From: Chitinophagaceae bacterium | GTDB lineage: Bacteria; Bacteroidota; Bacteroidia; Cytophagales; Cytophagaceae | Assembly: GCA_028288365.1 (NCBI GenBank) | Contig: JAQBNU010000059.1 | Span: 1 to 46,934, forward strand | DNA length: 46,934 nt | Direction: 5' to 3' | In this document: piece after piece, positions 36,501 to 44,577 of the stretch | Layout: the number at the start of each line of letters is the position of its first letter | How positions within the stretch are numbered: the stretch's first letter is position 1 | Notes under the pieces: generated by a model | Databases searched by the model: none | Seen by the model: the letters and a program-made list of their open reading frames with translations, nothing else | What the model was told of the DNA's origin: nothing | Translations under genes and position numbers: made by a program

Positions 36501-36734
36501 AATGGTACCGGCATCTGTAAAGGTGAGGCATAAAATATTAGAAGGATTTACCTGCAGATCTGTATTGGAAAGCAGTTGACCAATGCGAGCAGAAAGCACC
36601 TGCGTTTTACCTGTACCCGGACCAGCCAGCACCAATACCGGACCATACGTGGTTTCTACTGCTTCCCGTTGTTCGGGATTAAGCTTGGCCAGAATGGATG
36701 TGAAAATTTGTTCGTTGTGTTGTTTGGCTTGCAT
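33591..36734 (-). CDS. UvrD/PcrA-type DNA helicase fused to iron-sulfur PD-(D/E)XK nuclease
   Basis: A 1047-residue superfamily-1 helicase-nuclease for double-strand-break processing or repair. Walker A is GPGTGKT (38-44). Walker B ILVDEYQDTS is near 270 and FVVGDDDQSIYRFQG (motif III) near 300. Motifs IV-VI follow, including GVHFLTAHASKGLEFDAVYV (about 625-644) and RRLFYVAMTRA (about 685). The C-terminal nuclease has VIDYKTGNPV near 916. An AddB/Cas4-like iron-sulfur set is visible: Cys784 (YLDCPISFYF) with Cys1018, Cys1023 and Cys1026 in GCGDKDCNWC. It thus combines AddA-like motor and AddB-like nuclease features in one chain. No partner gene is adjacent. Confidence 0.9.
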   Translation of the reverse strand: MQAKQHNEQIFTSILAKLNPEQREAVETTYGPVLVLAGPGTGKTQVLSARIGQLLSNTDLQVNPSNILCLTFTDAGTIAMRNRLLKFMGPMAYKVSIHTFHSFCNEVITYNRHYFSKGELQPVSELETMQYYQELYRKIPTDSIIRELKEEAEKYAIKSLKQLFDTMKKEYLTYEGIERAAKDYIQGLPLDEKYQYQRNGKDFKKGDLKLKLIQEEELKMKKLVEASSYYQAYQELLLAKGRYDFNDMILWVLKAFKTYKDLLYNYQERFQYILVDEYQDTSNAQNEILNELSSYDDAPNIFVVGDDDQSIYRFQGASMKNIVSYVDQYSADLRRIVMKSNYRSTQKILDAAKALIECNKERLIDRLPGLDKNLIASAEGIAAIPDLPEVKEYRNVFHEEASVIAELEEAYQATGDLSNIAVIYRSHAIVERMVSALEQKNIPLNLKKAINVLEVPFIRQLLSMLKYVYDEAEKPYSADNELFKILHYPVFSIIALDAAKITTVANYEKSIRTIIANAKDLSDIRVSDVPAVSHLSLLIENWIKQYHVNTPQVLFEIILNESGMMNYLLRGQDHNWNIQVLSSFFDLLKEDSDKQKNYSVKDFFYTLNAMDRYSLTLPLYKSTVSSKGVHFLTAHASKGLEFDAVYVIGATQNNWEKSRQQNKGFVFPPTLLSDDNDHEDIEEERRLFYVAMTRAVKKLKISYAVEDSKGKETQASQFIAEIRDAVNFLEIKEGNEDEVALYRLNSNLKNNSQVKLEVMDTEKIKQDLEGYKLSVTHLNKYLDCPISFYFENILRVPSSRNSYSGFGSAVHLALQYYFEELLADPEKNNPSKAVLLAFFEKGMNKYHSHFTKDQYENMLEHGKKVLSDNYDQNIETWKQQSRDLIIEQRFDNIEIEAVPVTGMIDKMERHENNKVQVIDYKTGNPVNGLKKVHGPSDKDPNGGDYWRQMVFYKLLLDNQQRQTFVFDSGRFEFLEPDKKSNEFISYKVPVTPQDEAVLRGQIKEVYRNILDLKFDVGCGDKDCNWCNFVKENYKDGELTLVSNSEEQ

Positions 36735-36777
36735 AGATAGGTATCTACTATAAGTAGGGGAATTTATTACTCAATTA

Positions 36778-36785
36778 CAAATATA
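36778..36785 (-). promoter_or_regulatory. Candidate -7 box of the helicase-nuclease gene
   Basis: TATATTTG on the minus strand matches TAnnTTTG, 43 bases upstream of the helicase ATG at 36734. No TTTG is found at the required distance upstream, so support is partial. Confidence 0.35.
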
Positions 36786-36886
36786 ACGAAACTCTCCCGC
36801 TTCTATTTGAGGAGAAAACAAATAGGCCTAAGTTTTGTTATATCTTTATCACAGTATGTTATTGTTTCAACTGTTGAATTTATATT

Positions 36887-38008
36887 GTGTTGTACAAACT
36901 AATATTTTCTTTCATTTTCGTCTTGCCTTTTTTTGCTGCAGCACAGTCAAATGCTGAAAGGAACAAAGCGTTGAGAAAAGAACGCCGACAAGAGTTGAAA
37001 GAATTTTCAAAACTAGCAGACACTTCGTATTACATTCCTTACCACTCACAAATCACGGGCCGTTTGTACCTGTCCAGAAAAACAACGTCCTTCAGCATCA
37101 AACATATTTCACACAATACCGACCTTAATTATAAACCCAACTCTACGCTCAACCTAGGAATCGGCGGCACTTACAAATGGATCACCGTCAATCTTGCCTA
37201 TGGTTTTTCTTTTTTAAATTTTTTGAATCCTAAAACGGAATTAGGTAAAACGAAATACCTCGATTTGCAATGTCACTTGTACGGTCGCAAAATCATCATC
37301 GATGGGTTCGGACAATTTTACAAAGGCTTTTATTCCTCGCCACGTGGTTCGGCCAATGCAGGAGACAGTTATTACCTTAGACCTGATGTACGCATCAATC
37401 AAGTCGGATTGTCCATGCAGTATGTCATCAACAACCGCAAGTTCTCTTATCGTGCGTCGTTCCTTCAAAACGAATGGCAGAAAAAATCCGCTGGCGCCAT
37501 TCTTCTTGGTTTTGAGTCGTACGCGGGAAACGTGATCGGTGACAGCAGCATTGTGCCGAGAGGTCTTGATTCATCGATAGCGAAAAAAAATATACGCGAA
37601 TTTGTTTATTACAAAACAGGACCTAACCTCGGATGCGCATATACACTCGTTTACAAAAAACATTTCTTTGTCACCGGTTCTCTTGCCGGCAATCTTGGAT
37701 TTGGAAACAATACCATTATCAGTGATGAAGGAAGAAACAATAACTTCGGTTTCAGCACGAGTGTTTTCGTTCGAGTGTTTGCCGGTTATAATTCCAACAA
37801 GTGGGCCATCAGCGCGATCTACACCAGCGATCAGGTAGGCGTTAACCACGGAGACCTGGCTACAAGAATGACGCTTACTACAACGAATGTCCGATTGAAT
37901 CTGGTCTATCGTTTCCCTGCACCCAAAAGAATCAAAAAACATTTAGATGTGCTGGATAAAACGCGGGAAGATATCGAACAAAAAATTCATTATGATCAAT
38001 TGAAGTAA
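36887..38008 (+). CDS. DUF4421 family outer-membrane protein
   Basis: A 373-residue Bacteroidota-specific predicted outer-membrane beta-barrel. The signal peptide is YKLIFSFIFVLPFFAAAQ. A charged stretch (ERNKALRKERRQELKEF) follows, then alternating barrel-like strands such as STLNLGIGGTYKWITVNLAY, DGFGQFYKGFYSS and VFVRVFAGYNSNKWAISAIY. No ATG is available; a GTG at 36887 or TTG at 36890 must be used. The upstream ATG at 36856 is out of frame. Function of DUF4421 proteins is unknown. It is convergent with the PpiD-like gene, with a palindromic element and a terminator between them. Confidence 0.82.
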   Translation: MLYKLIFSFIFVLPFFAAAQSNAERNKALRKERRQELKEFSKLADTSYYIPYHSQITGRLYLSRKTTSFSIKHISHNTDLNYKPNSTLNLGIGGTYKWITVNLAYGFSFLNFLNPKTELGKTKYLDLQCHLYGRKIIIDGFGQFYKGFYSSPRGSANAGDSYYLRPDVRINQVGLSMQYVINNRKFSYRASFLQNEWQKKSAGAILLGFESYAGNVIGDSSIVPRGLDSSIAKKNIREFVYYKTGPNLGCAYTLVYKKHFFVTGSLAGNLGFGNNTIISDEGRNNNFGFSTSVFVRVFAGYNSNKWAISAIYTSDQVGVNHGDLATRMTLTTTNVRLNLVYRFPAPKRIKKHLDVLDKTREDIEQKIHYDQLK

Positions 38009-38020
38009 GTGATCAGCTAG

Positions 38021-38157
38021 CTGTCTTGCCCCTAAATCCCCTGAAGGGGACTTTCCTTCGAAGAACTTTTATTAAAACGATACACATCACATGTTGTCAT
38101 TAGAATGTAAGATTGATTTTGCTTAAGTCCCCTTCAGGGGATTTAGGGGCAAGACAG
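38021..38157. repeat. MITE-like palindromic element, copy B
   Basis: The 33-base left arm (38021-38053, beginning CTGTCTTGCCCCTAAATCCC) is the exact inverse of the right arm (38125-38157, ending TTTAGGGGCAAGACAG). Each arm contains its own CCCC-TGAA-GGGG style hairpin. The 71-base interior shows no similarity to the interior of copy A at 29746-29823. No transposase is encoded. A dinucleotide TA lies near both outer ends but is not enough to prove a target duplication. Confidence 0.8.
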
Positions 38158-38188
38158 TAATTCTAATCTGCGACTTCCGATTTAACAG

Positions 38189-38233
38189 AAAATAAAAGAG
38201 GGATCGTCATGTTGACAATCCCTCTTTTATTTT
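38189..38233. terminator. Bidirectional terminator between DUF4421 gene and PpiD-like gene
   Basis: AAAATAAAAGAGGGAT (38189-38204) pairs perfectly with ATCCCTCTTTTATTTT (38218-38233). Inside the loop GTCA-TGT-TGAC extends the hairpin after one mismatch. T-rich arms give U-runs in both directions, as expected between convergent genes. Confidence 0.85.
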
Positions 38234-38248
38234 ACTGATCACTTATAT

Positions 38249-40363
38249 CTAAAACATTCTATAACGCTCATCGTCGATGTCTCCAAAGAATTTCAAAGCT
38301 TCATCGCTTTGGTAATCTACTCTGTTTGTTCTTGCACCTAATGCCTGCGCAGAGTAGCTGCTGTAATCCGCTACATCAGGAGCAATGGTGATGGTCACTG
38401 GTTTTACTAACGATACCCCGTTCTCGCCAACGATGGCTTTGCTTGCTGTACCTTTTTTCAAACCGAATACAGTACCTACTGCAGTTGGATCGTAACCGAC
38501 AGAAGACAATATCGCTGAAGCCAGCGTCACATCCGGTGCATTTGCTGTTTGAGCCTGTGCTCCGTATTTTTTTGTGATATCTGCAAAACTACCAGATAAG
38601 CCAGCAAGTTTTTCACTGATGATCACTCCTTTTTTCTCAATGAGTACTTTACGTTTCACTTCTTCTCTTACATCATCAGCTGATGCCGTTCCTTTGTCTC
38701 TTTCTCCTGTAAGGATGGCGATGACAAATTTGTTGTCAATCGTAAAAACTTTAGACACCTCACCAAGGCTGGCTGTGTTATATGCCCAGCGAATTAATTC
38801 TCTTGCGTTTGGAAGTGCAGAAATGCCTTGCTCGTTTTGAGCGATATTCTTTTGTTCGTATTTCTGAACTTTACCTTTTACAGAAAGTTTCAACACTTCT
38901 GCAGCAAACTGACTCGTATCTTTTACAGTAGCTGCAAAATTATCTGCCTTCGTGTATACACTGTCCGTTGTTTCTTCAGAAGGTTCGATGTTGTATACCA
39001 CTGTACCTACTAGGAATTTCTTATTGGTTTTGGGTTGTGTGATTTTGATGATGTGGAAACCGAATTCTGTTTCTACCAAGTTAGGTAATAGTCCAGGCGA
39101 ACTTGGAGCAAAACAGGCTTTCTCGAAAGCACCTACCATCTGGCCTTTGCCAAACCATCCTAAATCCCCGCCTCTTGAAGCAGTACCGTCTGTACCATAT
39201 TGTTTCGCCATCTCAGCGAAATCAGCACCGCCTTTGATTTGATTCAACACATCCTGCGCTTTTTTCTTTGAAGCTTCTTTTGCTTCCGGTGTTTGTGCCT
39301 CTGCACGGAACAAGATGTGCGAAGCACGAACAGAATAATTAGTATCTGACTCTACTTTGATGATTTTATAGAGAGAGTAATTTCCACCGTCTGCATAAGG
39401 ACCATACACAGAATCTTTCTGCAAAGAAGACAAGCGATCTGATAAAGCAGGAGGCAACTGAGCAGCTGTTTGGTAAATTGGCAACGCAGCCGTGTTAGAA
39501 TTGTTTTCAATGAACATGGTGTCATTGTCTGTTTGTTTGAAATCCACCAACAATTTTTGAATTTCTTTTTTGATGACTGCACTATCTTTGGCGGTGGGCG
39601 CCACTTCAAACACGGCATATACCAATGAACGTCCGGCTTCTACTTTGTATTCGTCTTTGTGTTTGCTGATATAACTTTCCAAATCAGAATCAGAAACTTC
39701 TACTGTTGAATCTGCAATCGATGTAAACGGAACAAACACATAGTCAACACTTGCTTTGTCGGATTGTGCATGGTATAGTTTTTTCGCTTCTGCTTTTGTA
39801 ACGTATTCTGACTTCTTCAATAAGTTGTTGAGTTTCTCACGCAGTCTTACTTCTTCCAATTGTGATTCGATCACATACCATTTTCTTTGGAAAGAAGGAT
39901 CAACCTTGTCAAAGTTTTGAAGGAAGTTTACAACGACGGCTTTATCAAATGCTTGTTGTTGTCCACCGAATGCGTTCTTGATGTAAGAGTGTACAAAGTT
40001 GCCTTGTACCATGTCAAACTTTTCGTCTTCTGTTACAACTAGACCAAGATCATTGAATTCTTCCTGGTAGATGTATTTGTAAATTAATTTATTCCAGGAT
40101 TGTTGTTGGATGTACGTACGGTCGTTTTCAGTAACTCCTTTGTCAGACTGAATCTGGTATTCCGCTTCCTGGCGGGCTACCATGTTTTGGTATTCTTCAT
40201 AGTTGATAGAAGTACCATTGATTTTACCTACGTTGTTTTTATTTCTGAATATGATAGAGTTGGGTCCAAAAAATTCATTTCCCAACAAGAATAACAACAA
40301 GCCGATTGTAATTGCTCCGACAACAAGGCCGGATCTTTGATTGATTTTATTAAAAACTCCCAT
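38249..40363 (-). CDS. PpiD/SurA-type peptidylprolyl isomerase (membrane-anchored foldase)
   Basis: A 704-residue periplasmic chaperone-isomerase anchored by an N-terminal helix (about 12-30, LVVGAITIGLLLFLLGNEFF). A SurA_N-like helical chaperone domain follows (about 40-220), then a clear parvulin domain (about 345-455: SVRASHILFRAEAQTPEAKE and DLGWFGKGQMVGAFEKACF, ending FGFHIIKITQ). A C-terminal helical domain completes it. It assists folding of outer-membrane proteins, in keeping with its operon. It is the last gene, 80 bases after the small membrane protein, and is followed by a terminator. Confidence 0.9.
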   Translation of the reverse strand: MGVFNKINQRSGLVVGAITIGLLLFLLGNEFFGPNSIIFRNKNNVGKINGTSINYEEYQNMVARQEAEYQIQSDKGVTENDRTYIQQQSWNKLIYKYIYQEEFNDLGLVVTEDEKFDMVQGNFVHSYIKNAFGGQQQAFDKAVVVNFLQNFDKVDPSFQRKWYVIESQLEEVRLREKLNNLLKKSEYVTKAEAKKLYHAQSDKASVDYVFVPFTSIADSTVEVSDSDLESYISKHKDEYKVEAGRSLVYAVFEVAPTAKDSAVIKKEIQKLLVDFKQTDNDTMFIENNSNTAALPIYQTAAQLPPALSDRLSSLQKDSVYGPYADGGNYSLYKIIKVESDTNYSVRASHILFRAEAQTPEAKEASKKKAQDVLNQIKGGADFAEMAKQYGTDGTASRGGDLGWFGKGQMVGAFEKACFAPSSPGLLPNLVETEFGFHIIKITQPKTNKKFLVGTVVYNIEPSEETTDSVYTKADNFAATVKDTSQFAAEVLKLSVKGKVQKYEQKNIAQNEQGISALPNARELIRWAYNTASLGEVSKVFTIDNKFVIAILTGERDKGTASADDVREEVKRKVLIEKKGVIISEKLAGLSGSFADITKKYGAQAQTANAPDVTLASAILSSVGYDPTAVGTVFGLKKGTASKAIVGENGVSLVKPVTITIAPDVADYSSYSAQALGARTNRVDYQSDEALKFFGDIDDERYRMF

Positions 40364-40443
40364 ATTAGCGTATTTTCAGAAAGGCAATTTAATTAGTTTA
40401 AGTAGTAAAAACCAAACAATAAATGGGTTTGGCGGTATTTATT

Positions 40444-40659
40444 TCATTTTCGTTTACCTTTTGCAGGAGGGGCAGACTTTTTAGCATTTCTATCCTCTAA
40501 CTCTGCTTTTTTCTTTCTCAGAACATACCACAAGAACAAACCCGATGACACCATGAAAAAGAAATAACTGTTTTGCACACCATGCATCATCGCCTGATGG
40601 ATTCCGATCAGGAGGAAGACGGCAGAACAGGCCAATAAAATGGTATCTATGATTTTCAT
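40444..40659 (-). CDS. Small two-helix membrane protein
   Basis: A 71-residue protein with two predicted membrane helices (about 5-22, ILLACSAVFLLIGIHQ; about 30-47, SYFFFMVSSGLFLWYVL) and a lysine-rich cytoplasmic tail. I do not recognise a named family. Its ATG overlaps the lptC stop by 4 bases, so it is translated with lptC. The place in the operon suggests an envelope role. Confidence 0.75.
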   Translation of the reverse strand: MKIIDTILLACSAVFLLIGIHQAMMHGVQNSYFFFMVSSGLFLWYVLRKKKAELEDRNAKKSAPPAKGKRK

Positions 40660-41228
40660 TCTGTTAAAGTCGTTGTGCCTACCGGATTCTTAAGTTTATA
40701 CCAGGAGAAATCCTGCGCTGCCTCTAGGCCTTTGCCTGTCAGGTGTTCCTTGGGTGTCTTGATGGTAACCAACTCTGTCTCGGGTGTATAGATTCTTTTC
40801 TTGGCCTTGTCCCAAAACAATTTTTCTGTATGTAATTCTTTTTGATCCTTGATGTTTTGGACTACCACATCGCCTTCTACCCTGTATAACTCAGACGTTT
40901 TTTCCTGATAGCCTTTTTGAGAAGTGAGTACGGCTTCCTGTGTACCCGATTCGCTGTAGAACTCCACGCGAACACCGTTGAGAAATTCTTTATCACCCGA
41001 TTGGTATTCCAATTCCTTGCCTGCGTTAAACTTTACCCGGAGAATAGCAGAATCACTGAATAAAGTTTGCAAAGAATCTACTTCCATGATAGGTCCCTGG
41101 TATACTTTCATTTGCTCCATAGTAGCTGCGGTTTTTTCTCTGCATGAAAAAAGACCCATCTCCAATAAGAGCAGCAAAAGCAAAAAAGGTAAACAACGGC
41201 TTATTGTATTCTTCGCTTGATGAACCAT
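40656..41228 (-). CDS. lptC: LPS export protein LptC (lipoprotein form)
   Basis: A 190-residue LptC-family protein that hands lipopolysaccharide from the LptB2FG transporter to LptA. It has a hydrophobic N-terminal signal with a lipobox (GLFSC near residue 29), then beta-jelly-roll strands typical of OstA-like domains: GPIMEVDSLQTLFSDSAILR, GVRVEFYSESGTQEAVLTSQ, and LYRVEGDVVVQN leading to LHTEKLFWDKAKKRIYT. It overlaps the preceding outer-membrane protein gene by 28 bases and the following small gene by 4. Confidence 0.85.
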   Translation of the reverse strand: MVHQAKNTISRCLPFLLLLLLLEMGLFSCREKTAATMEQMKVYQGPIMEVDSLQTLFSDSAILRVKFNAGKELEYQSGDKEFLNGVRVEFYSESGTQEAVLTSQKGYQEKTSELYRVEGDVVVQNIKDQKELHTEKLFWDKAKKRIYTPETELVTIKTPKEHLTGKGLEAAQDFSWYKLKNPVGTTTLTE

Positions 41229-42547
41229 TTGTCTGTGATCAAAATGCTAAGATGCAGGCGCGCGTATATTTCTTGTATAGCGCTGGATTGCGAAGTTAAT
41301 GCCCCTCTTTGTCCAACTATTATGGCTAAATTAATTTTTGGAAAAGACGCACCGGATGCTCCTCTTACACCCACAGGTATTGTCAATCCTAGACTTCCCG
41401 AAAGGTCGTTCAATTGAAAGCCATCTACTGCATACGGCAGACGACTAAAGTTAACGCCTACTCTGTAGGTTCTTGCTTTCCATTGTCTGCGGGTAACGGG
41501 TCTGAACTCCGCTCCCATACCGAGGTTCCAGGCTACACGGTACTGGTAGCTTGCAATATCTCCGGGATAACTGAAATTTGTCCAGTTCGCTATACCTCCT
41601 TCTACACCTACCATCCAGCGATTGGGTTTATCAATGCTGAAGCCCATCGTAAATTGTGCGGGTAGATTGGCCGTTTGCGTCGTACCGGAGACGAGACTGT
41701 CTTCGGAGACAGTCCCTGAAGAAGATTGTCTGACATTGTATGTATTGATTTGCAACATCATGGGTGTAAAGATCTGCAACGTTGCACCCACGTTCCAGAA
41801 AATATTGGCCGGCACCAGCACCGTATCTTTCCATTTATAAAATTCTTTACGGTAATGCATAGCCGGCTTGAAGGCCAATCCACGATGGTTGATTCTTTGT
41901 CGGAATCCATGCTGCACATCGCTTTGAACAGGTGCGTATGGATTGTTCACCAATACAGCGGTCTCAGTAGTAGTAGCGGGACCAAATAAATAAGCCATAC
42001 CTAATCCCAGACTCAGCGACTTACCAATTCCCCAGCCGTTGTTCAAGGCGATTTGATAGATGCCTCCTTTGCCCTGGTAATTGAATTGTTTGGTGGTTTG
42101 GTTGGGATCGTTGGTCACCGGTGCCATTTGTGAAAAGGTTTGATCCTTAGCAGAGAACGGTTGCATGGAAAGGGTGGTGTTCCAGACTTTACCAATCGGT
42201 AATGTAAAAGCGAAATACCTGAAGTTTGCGCCCGATGAGTTTTCTCTCGTTTGACTATTTGAAAGAACTTTATATTGCGCACTACCTGCGCCTTCTATCT
42301 TTACCAGAGAATCGTTGTACAATCCTTTTTTATTGACACTGGCGGCAGGATTTGATAATTGTATGTATTCGCGGTTGTAGCCTGCTACCGAAATCCCGCC
42401 AGTACCAAGGTTTTGAACACTAACAGGTGTAATCAAATCACCTATGCCTATTTGAGAATAGGGAGAATTTCCTAAACCCTGAGCTTGAGAAAATGCAGGA
42501 AATAGTACGATGACCAAAAAGAAGAGAAAAACGAATTTACGCGACAT
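41201..42547 (-). CDS. Outer-membrane beta-barrel protein of the lptC operon
   Basis: A 448-residue predicted outer-membrane protein. The signal peptide ends near FSQAQ (about residue 22). The mature part starts GLGNSPYSQIGIGDLITPVS and shows many alternating aromatic strands (SLSLGLGMAYLFGP, RVAWNLGMGAEFRPV), ending in WFIKRRIQ. This is a common Bacteroidota barrel related loosely to the FadL/OmpP1 layout. It overlaps the coaX stop by 11 bases and lptC by 28, which implies tight coupling. The substrate is unknown. Confidence 0.78.
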   Translation of the reverse strand: MSRKFVFLFFLVIVLFPAFSQAQGLGNSPYSQIGIGDLITPVSVQNLGTGGISVAGYNREYIQLSNPAASVNKKGLYNDSLVKIEGAGSAQYKVLSNSQTRENSSGANFRYFAFTLPIGKVWNTTLSMQPFSAKDQTFSQMAPVTNDPNQTTKQFNYQGKGGIYQIALNNGWGIGKSLSLGLGMAYLFGPATTTETAVLVNNPYAPVQSDVQHGFRQRINHRGLAFKPAMHYRKEFYKWKDTVLVPANIFWNVGATLQIFTPMMLQINTYNVRQSSSGTVSEDSLVSGTTQTANLPAQFTMGFSIDKPNRWMVGVEGGIANWTNFSYPGDIASYQYRVAWNLGMGAEFRPVTRRQWKARTYRVGVNFSRLPYAVDGFQLNDLSGSLGLTIPVGVRGASGASFPKINLAIIVGQRGALTSQSSAIQEIYARLHLSILITDKWFIKRRIQ

Positions 42548-43265
42548 TATATTCCAGTACCCTATTCAACCCAATCAAAACCAATGAATCTTCCGTAAAG
42601 ATGGGTGTATTAATTATGTTTTCAAAATATGGTGCGTCACCACCGGTCATTATGACTTTCAAATCTGGATACTGTCCACTATAGTATCGAACATATCCTT
42701 CTATTTCAAATTGCATTCCTTTCAATACTCCTCCACGCATACATTCCCGTGTAGACAAGCCCGGTAGAGCCGGTACGGAAAGATCGGAAGGATTCCATTC
42801 TATCATCGGTAATTTATCGGTGAATACATGCATGGATTTGAATCTCATCCGTATACCAGGACTGATGATACCGCCTGCAAATTCCTGTTCTTTTGTCACC
42901 AGATCAATCGTAATACAGGAACCCGCATCAATTACCAATACATCTTGAGACGGGTACAAGGTCTGCGCACCAATGGCCGCTGCAATCCTGTCAAGGCCCA
43001 GTGTTTCCGGTGTATCGTAATGCAAGGAAAGCGGAAGCTTTAAGGAACGATCGAATACGATGAAGTGTATACTCTTTTCAAACACAGTATGCAACTCTTC
43101 TACTCCGTGACCTACTGTGGATACCATGACAGCATCATTTGGATGCTGTTGCAAGCTCTTCAACACCTCAGGCGAAGGATCGTAATGATGTGCCACCAGG
43201 ACTCCATTCTCAAAAACGCCAACTTTTGTGCGGGTATTGCCTATATCTACAACTATATTCCTCAT
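42537..43265 (-). CDS. coaX: Type III pantothenate kinase
   Basis: A 242-residue CoaX, the first enzyme of coenzyme A synthesis in bacteria that lack CoaA. Motifs are MRNIVVDIGNTRTKVGVFEN (ATP-binding, 1-20), ETLGLDRIAAAIGA (about 88-101), VLVIDAGSCITIDLV (about 110-124, second phosphate motif) and FAGGIISPGIRMR (about 129-141). It is the first gene of the envelope operon; the association with an outer-membrane protein and lptC is seen in other Bacteroidota. It faces anmK across 78 bases. Confidence 0.93.
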   Translation of the reverse strand: MRNIVVDIGNTRTKVGVFENGVLVAHHYDPSPEVLKSLQQHPNDAVMVSTVGHGVEELHTVFEKSIHFIVFDRSLKLPLSLHYDTPETLGLDRIAAAIGAQTLYPSQDVLVIDAGSCITIDLVTKEQEFAGGIISPGIRMRFKSMHVFTDKLPMIEWNPSDLSVPALPGLSTRECMRGGVLKGMQFEIEGYVRYYSGQYPDLKVIMTGGDAPYFENIINTPIFTEDSLVLIGLNRVLEYNVA

Positions 43266-43343
43266 CTCTTTCGTACATGTTTAATCGCTTGGGAAGCTTT
43301 TTATATTGACAGGTCTCTGGTAAATTTACATTAAATTAAAAGA

Positions 43344-44432
43344 ATGAAAAATTCAACATTGAACATCCGCGCCATTGGGCTCATGTCAGGCACTTCCTGC
43401 GACGGCCTGGATATCGCTTATTGTGAATTTTCAAGGATTGCAGGCGATTGGACCTATAAAATAACAGCCGCTAAAACGATAGAGTATGCTCCTGCGTTTG
43501 TCGAAAAACTTCAGCTTGCCTTTTCTATGACTGGAAAAGACCTGATGCGTTTTGACCGTGAATTCGGAAGTTTCTGCGGAAAGGCAGTCACAGCATTTCT
43601 ACGTGAAACCAAACTGCCTGCACCGGATGTCATCGGTTCACACGGTCACACGATATTTCATACACCACAGCAAGGCGTCACCTTGCAAATCGGTTCTGGG
43701 GCCAGCTTGTATGCAACTTCTTCTATTCCGGTAGCCTGCGACTTCAGAAGCATAGACGTAGCACTGGGTGGGCAGGGAGCACCGCTTGTCCCTCTCGGAG
43801 ATCGGCTTTTATTTTCTTCTTATGACTATTGTCTCAACCTGGGAGGCATCTCTAATATTTCTTATACAAAAGACAGCAAGCTGGTGGCGTTTGATATCAG
43901 TCCTCTGAACATGGCACTGAATCATTTGTCTGGCCTGCTTGGCAAGGCTTATGACAAAGATGGAGCAATAGCCGCATCTGCTAAGGCAGACGAAACTTTA
44001 TTGCAGGCTTTGAATGCATTGGATTTTTATACATTACCTGCACCGAAGTCTTTAGGCAAAGAATGGTTTGAACAATCGTTTCTACCTGTCTTAAAAAAGT
44101 TTGAGCATTTATCCGTTGAAGTAAGTCTGGCGACTTGCGTAGAACACATGGCTTTTCAACTAGCTGCTGCTGTGAAAGCGAATAACTCAAAAGGTCAGAA
44201 GCTGTTGGCCACGGGCGGAGGCGCATTCAACAAACACCTGATGAAACGTTTTGCACAATTGCTGGAAGGAGTTTGTATTGTGGAAATTCCCGATGCACAA
44301 ACCGTGGCATTTAAAGAAGCTTTGATCTTCGCATTACTTGGCGTGTTGCGTTTACAAAAAGAAAATAATGTAATGAGCAGCGCAACAGGCAGTACCCGCG
44401 ATCATTGCGGTGGCGCGTTGTATGGGATTTAA
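43344..44432 (+). CDS. anmK: Anhydro-N-acetylmuramic acid kinase
   Basis: A 362-residue sugar kinase that phosphorylates and opens 1,6-anhydro-MurNAc, a step of peptidoglycan recycling. The N-terminal phosphate loop IGLMSGTSCDGLDIAYCEF (about 11-29) is diagnostic. GSHGHTIFHTP (about 96-106) and CDFRSIDVALGGQGAPLVP (about 132-150) contain the family catalytic Asp region, and LATGGGAFNKHLM (about 288-300) is the second nucleotide motif. The length is normal. It diverges from coaX. The stop codon runs directly into an AGTGATCAGT word. Confidence 0.94.
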   Translation: MKNSTLNIRAIGLMSGTSCDGLDIAYCEFSRIAGDWTYKITAAKTIEYAPAFVEKLQLAFSMTGKDLMRFDREFGSFCGKAVTAFLRETKLPAPDVIGSHGHTIFHTPQQGVTLQIGSGASLYATSSIPVACDFRSIDVALGGQGAPLVPLGDRLLFSSYDYCLNLGGISNISYTKDSKLVAFDISPLNMALNHLSGLLGKAYDKDGAIAASAKADETLLQALNALDFYTLPAPKSLGKEWFEQSFLPVLKKFEHLSVEVSLATCVEHMAFQLAAAVKANNSKGQKLLATGGGAFNKHLMKRFAQLLEGVCIVEIPDAQTVAFKEALIFALLGVLRLQKENNVMSSATGSTRDHCGGALYGI

Positions 44433-44472
44433 AGTGATCAGTGGATCCCGATACCTCGGGACAGTGATCAGT
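44432..44472. repeat. AGTGATCAGT words around a small hairpin after anmK
   Basis: AAGTGATCAGT (44432-44442) begins at the last base of the anmK stop codon. A hairpin TCCCGA-TACC-TCGGGA (44446-44461) and CAGTGATCAGT (44462-44472) follow. The flanking words are direct repeats of a palindrome that recurs at 11093-11226, 38007 and 38234. Confidence 0.6.
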
Positions 44473-44577
44473 AAAATTCATTTATTATTTTGCGTTAGGG
44501 ATTGAGCCATTGTTTGAGCTCTTTTTTTGAAGTTCAAAAATGCAAATGGAAAGAGGCGAATGATTTCAAAAAAAAGC

